From contig MCFH01000017.1 of assembly GCA_002104945.1 (NCBI GenBank), positions 620,001-684,000 on the forward strand: a stretch of 64,000 bases of DNA, given 5' to 3'. The position numbers and the translations under genes are program-made. Below the pieces are notes generated by a model. That model saw only the letters and a list, made by a program, of their open reading frames with translations. It did no database searches and was not told the origin of the DNA. The stretch comes from Piromyces finnis (Eukaryota > Neocallimastigomycota > Neocallimastigomycetes > Neocallimastigales > Neocallimastigaceae). Positions 62,545 to 64,000 of this stretch are shown here, piece by piece; the first letter of the stretch is position 1; every line of letters starts with the position of its first letter.

Positions 62545-63188
62545 AATTTTTCTCTAAGGAAAAGAAAAAAAAAAAAAAAATTTAAAGTGTTTTTTTTTTT
62601 TTTTTTACTTAATTTTCATTCTTTATCTTTATATATATACACCATTTTTTTTTTTTTTTAAAAAAAAAAAAAATAATAATAATAATAATAATAATAATAA
62701 CTTTTGTAATTATTTAATTTTTAATATTAAAAAAAAAAAAAAAAAACAATTCTCATCCTTAACCTCATCATTAAATTATTTTGAATATATAATAAAAATA
62801 AAAATAAAAAAAATGCTATCAACTTTTTAATTTTTTTTTTTTTTTTATAAAAATTGTTTTTATTAATTAATTTATTTAAAGAAAAAAAAAATGGAGGGAT
62901 ATCCTTAACGTCTATTTTAAAAAGTAGGTAAATCAATGAAAAAAAAAAAAAAAAACGTTTTTTGTTGTATATATTCTTTATTTAAAATTTAGGTAATTAA
63001 AAAATGAAATATTTAAATAATAGATAGAGAGGTATATAATATTATATATATAGTATTATTATTGAGTACAAAAAAAAAAAATATATATATATATATATAT
63101 AAAATATTAAAACCTAATTTATTCTATTCGCAAAATCATTTGTCTGTTGTATATCTTTTTTCTTTCTTTTATTCTGTATGTTTTTTTC

Positions 63189-63220
<32 letters not shown>

Positions 63221-63235
63221 AAATAGATATATAAT
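62545..63235. other. Convergent intergenic region
   Basis: Between TPX2-like (+) and the acidic-protein gene (-). Many T-run/A-run junctions, an (AAT)n at 62673-62701 and an (AT)n near 63082. No gene. Confidence 0.6.
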
Positions 63236-64000
63236 TTATCTTCTTCTTTTATTACTTTCATAACTAAATATTATAAAAAAAAAAAATGAGTACTTGTCAT
63301 GTTGGGGATTATTAATTTATTAATATTATATCTATTATTTCTAATATATTTACCTTTCACTTTCTCTATTTCTCTTTTCTATATAAAAGAATATAAAATT
63401 AAATATTATTGTGTTTTGTTTTGTTTTTTAAAAAAAAGACATTTCAATAAAGAGATAAATAGAGGTTTATAATGAAATAATAAAATAATCATTAATAAAT
63501 ATATCAACAATGAAATATTAAAATAATCATTAATAGTATTATTAAAATAATTTTTTTTTTAAAAAAAAAGAAAAACTTACGACTATTTGAAATTCTTTGA
63601 CTACTTCTTCTAGTAATAAAACTACTACTAATCAATTTATCAATATGACTTTCTTCATCTTCAATGTTTGTATCTGTATAATTTTCATCGGTGGAATAAA
63701 TATCTTCATAAATACTATCTTCTGGTTCATCATATTCTTCATAATTATTTTTTTTCATATTTTCATATTCTTCATTTTCTTCATCATTATTATCATTTTC
63801 ATCATCATCATCATCTTCTTCTTCTTCTTCTTCTTCTTCATTATCATCAATATTAATATCTTCATCTTCTTCATCTTCTATATTAATTTCTTCTTCTTCG
63901 TCATCCTCATTATCAGGAATGATTTCTTCGTCTTCTTCTAAATTCAAAAAACCTTTAATATTTTCTTCTCCTTCTTCTTCTTGACCATTTTCTCCATCCT
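63236..64000 (-). CDS. Acidic low-complexity protein, 3' end of gene (partial at window edge)
   Basis: Minus-strand exons 64000-63582, 63378-63354 (25 nt) and 63263-63236, GT-AG, in consistent phase. The frame is open to the right edge, so the start lies outside. The visible part has about 100 residues of Glu/Asp with Asn (IIPDNEDDEEEEINIEDEE and poly-Glu/Asp), then YEEYDEPEDSIYEDIYSTDE, then a basic Ser/Arg end: FITRRSSQRISNSQKRN to SNKRRR. The acidic-then-basic layout suggests a nuclear or chromatin-associated protein, but composition alone does not identify it. The two tiny 3' exons are my inference from splice sites and phase. Confidence 0.6.

Noticed and set aside
63597-63941. Plus-strand Ile/Phe-rich ORF
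   Set aside because: It is the complement of the acidic Asp/Glu-rich exon on the minus strand.

Overview
The window is extremely AT-rich DNA with long homopolymer and microsatellite tracts. It carries chromodomain Ty3/gypsy retrotransposons and intron-rich eukaryotic genes (VPS16, a TPX2-like gene, a Nup35/53-type nucleoporin, an SH3 membrane protein). An early-diverging fungus fits best. An anaerobic gut fungus (Neocallimastigomycota) is my leading guess, from base composition and one cysteine-rich secreted membrane protein, but no marker in the window proves it.

Positions 1-31,900 are a retrotransposon graveyard with layered insertions. I recognise several LTR families, named A-G here for convenience. 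From left to right: an in-frame internal-deletion copy of element A with its 3' LTR; a GC-richer gag scrap; solo LTRs of family E, two of which lie in opposite orientation and look like a 2.55 kb palindrome but each have their own 5-bp target duplication; element D (6867-11069), open except for one TGA; LTRs F and G; then a clean nest. In the nest, element A (14821-28212) carries a solo LTR C in its leader (TSD CTTGG), and that solo LTR carries the complete element B (16159-22888, TSD ATTAT). B has LTRs that look identical and an intact 1452-codon gag-pol with a chromodomain. It is the youngest and the only plausibly active element.

The elements share a replication logic visible in the sequence. 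Each has a stretch directly after the 5' LTR that is complementary to a stretch about 35-41 nt downstream of the LTR TATA box, and the two sides co-vary between families. This is the hallmark of Tf1/sushi-type self-priming. Three LTR families also carry a tRNA-like segment with A-box and B-box motifs in U3, two of them at canonical tRNA spacing. LTR E contains a chain of hairpins with compensatory changes between diverged copies.

Positions 28,600-37,800 are relics: an unrecognised decayed coding region, a solo LTR C, a frameshifted cysteine-rich type I membrane protein, an unknown ORF without an ATG, and a decayed fragment resembling the C-terminal part of an RNA polymerase largest subunit (Pol I-like).

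Positions 38,000-64,000 are the gene-bearing part: a Nup35/Nup53 nucleoporin with RRM fold and C-terminal membrane-binding tail; VPS16 (at least 18 exons, 759 aa as traced); a minus-strand single-pass membrane protein with a cytoplasmic SH3 domain; long hexanucleotide repeats; a strong isolated RNA-like hairpin; a small ORF whose codon use looks bacterial; a TPX2-like spindle protein in 7 exons (1365 aa); and the 3' end of a minus-strand gene for a very acidic protein that runs off the right edge. The cellular genes belong to separate housekeeping systems and show no sign of working as a cluster.
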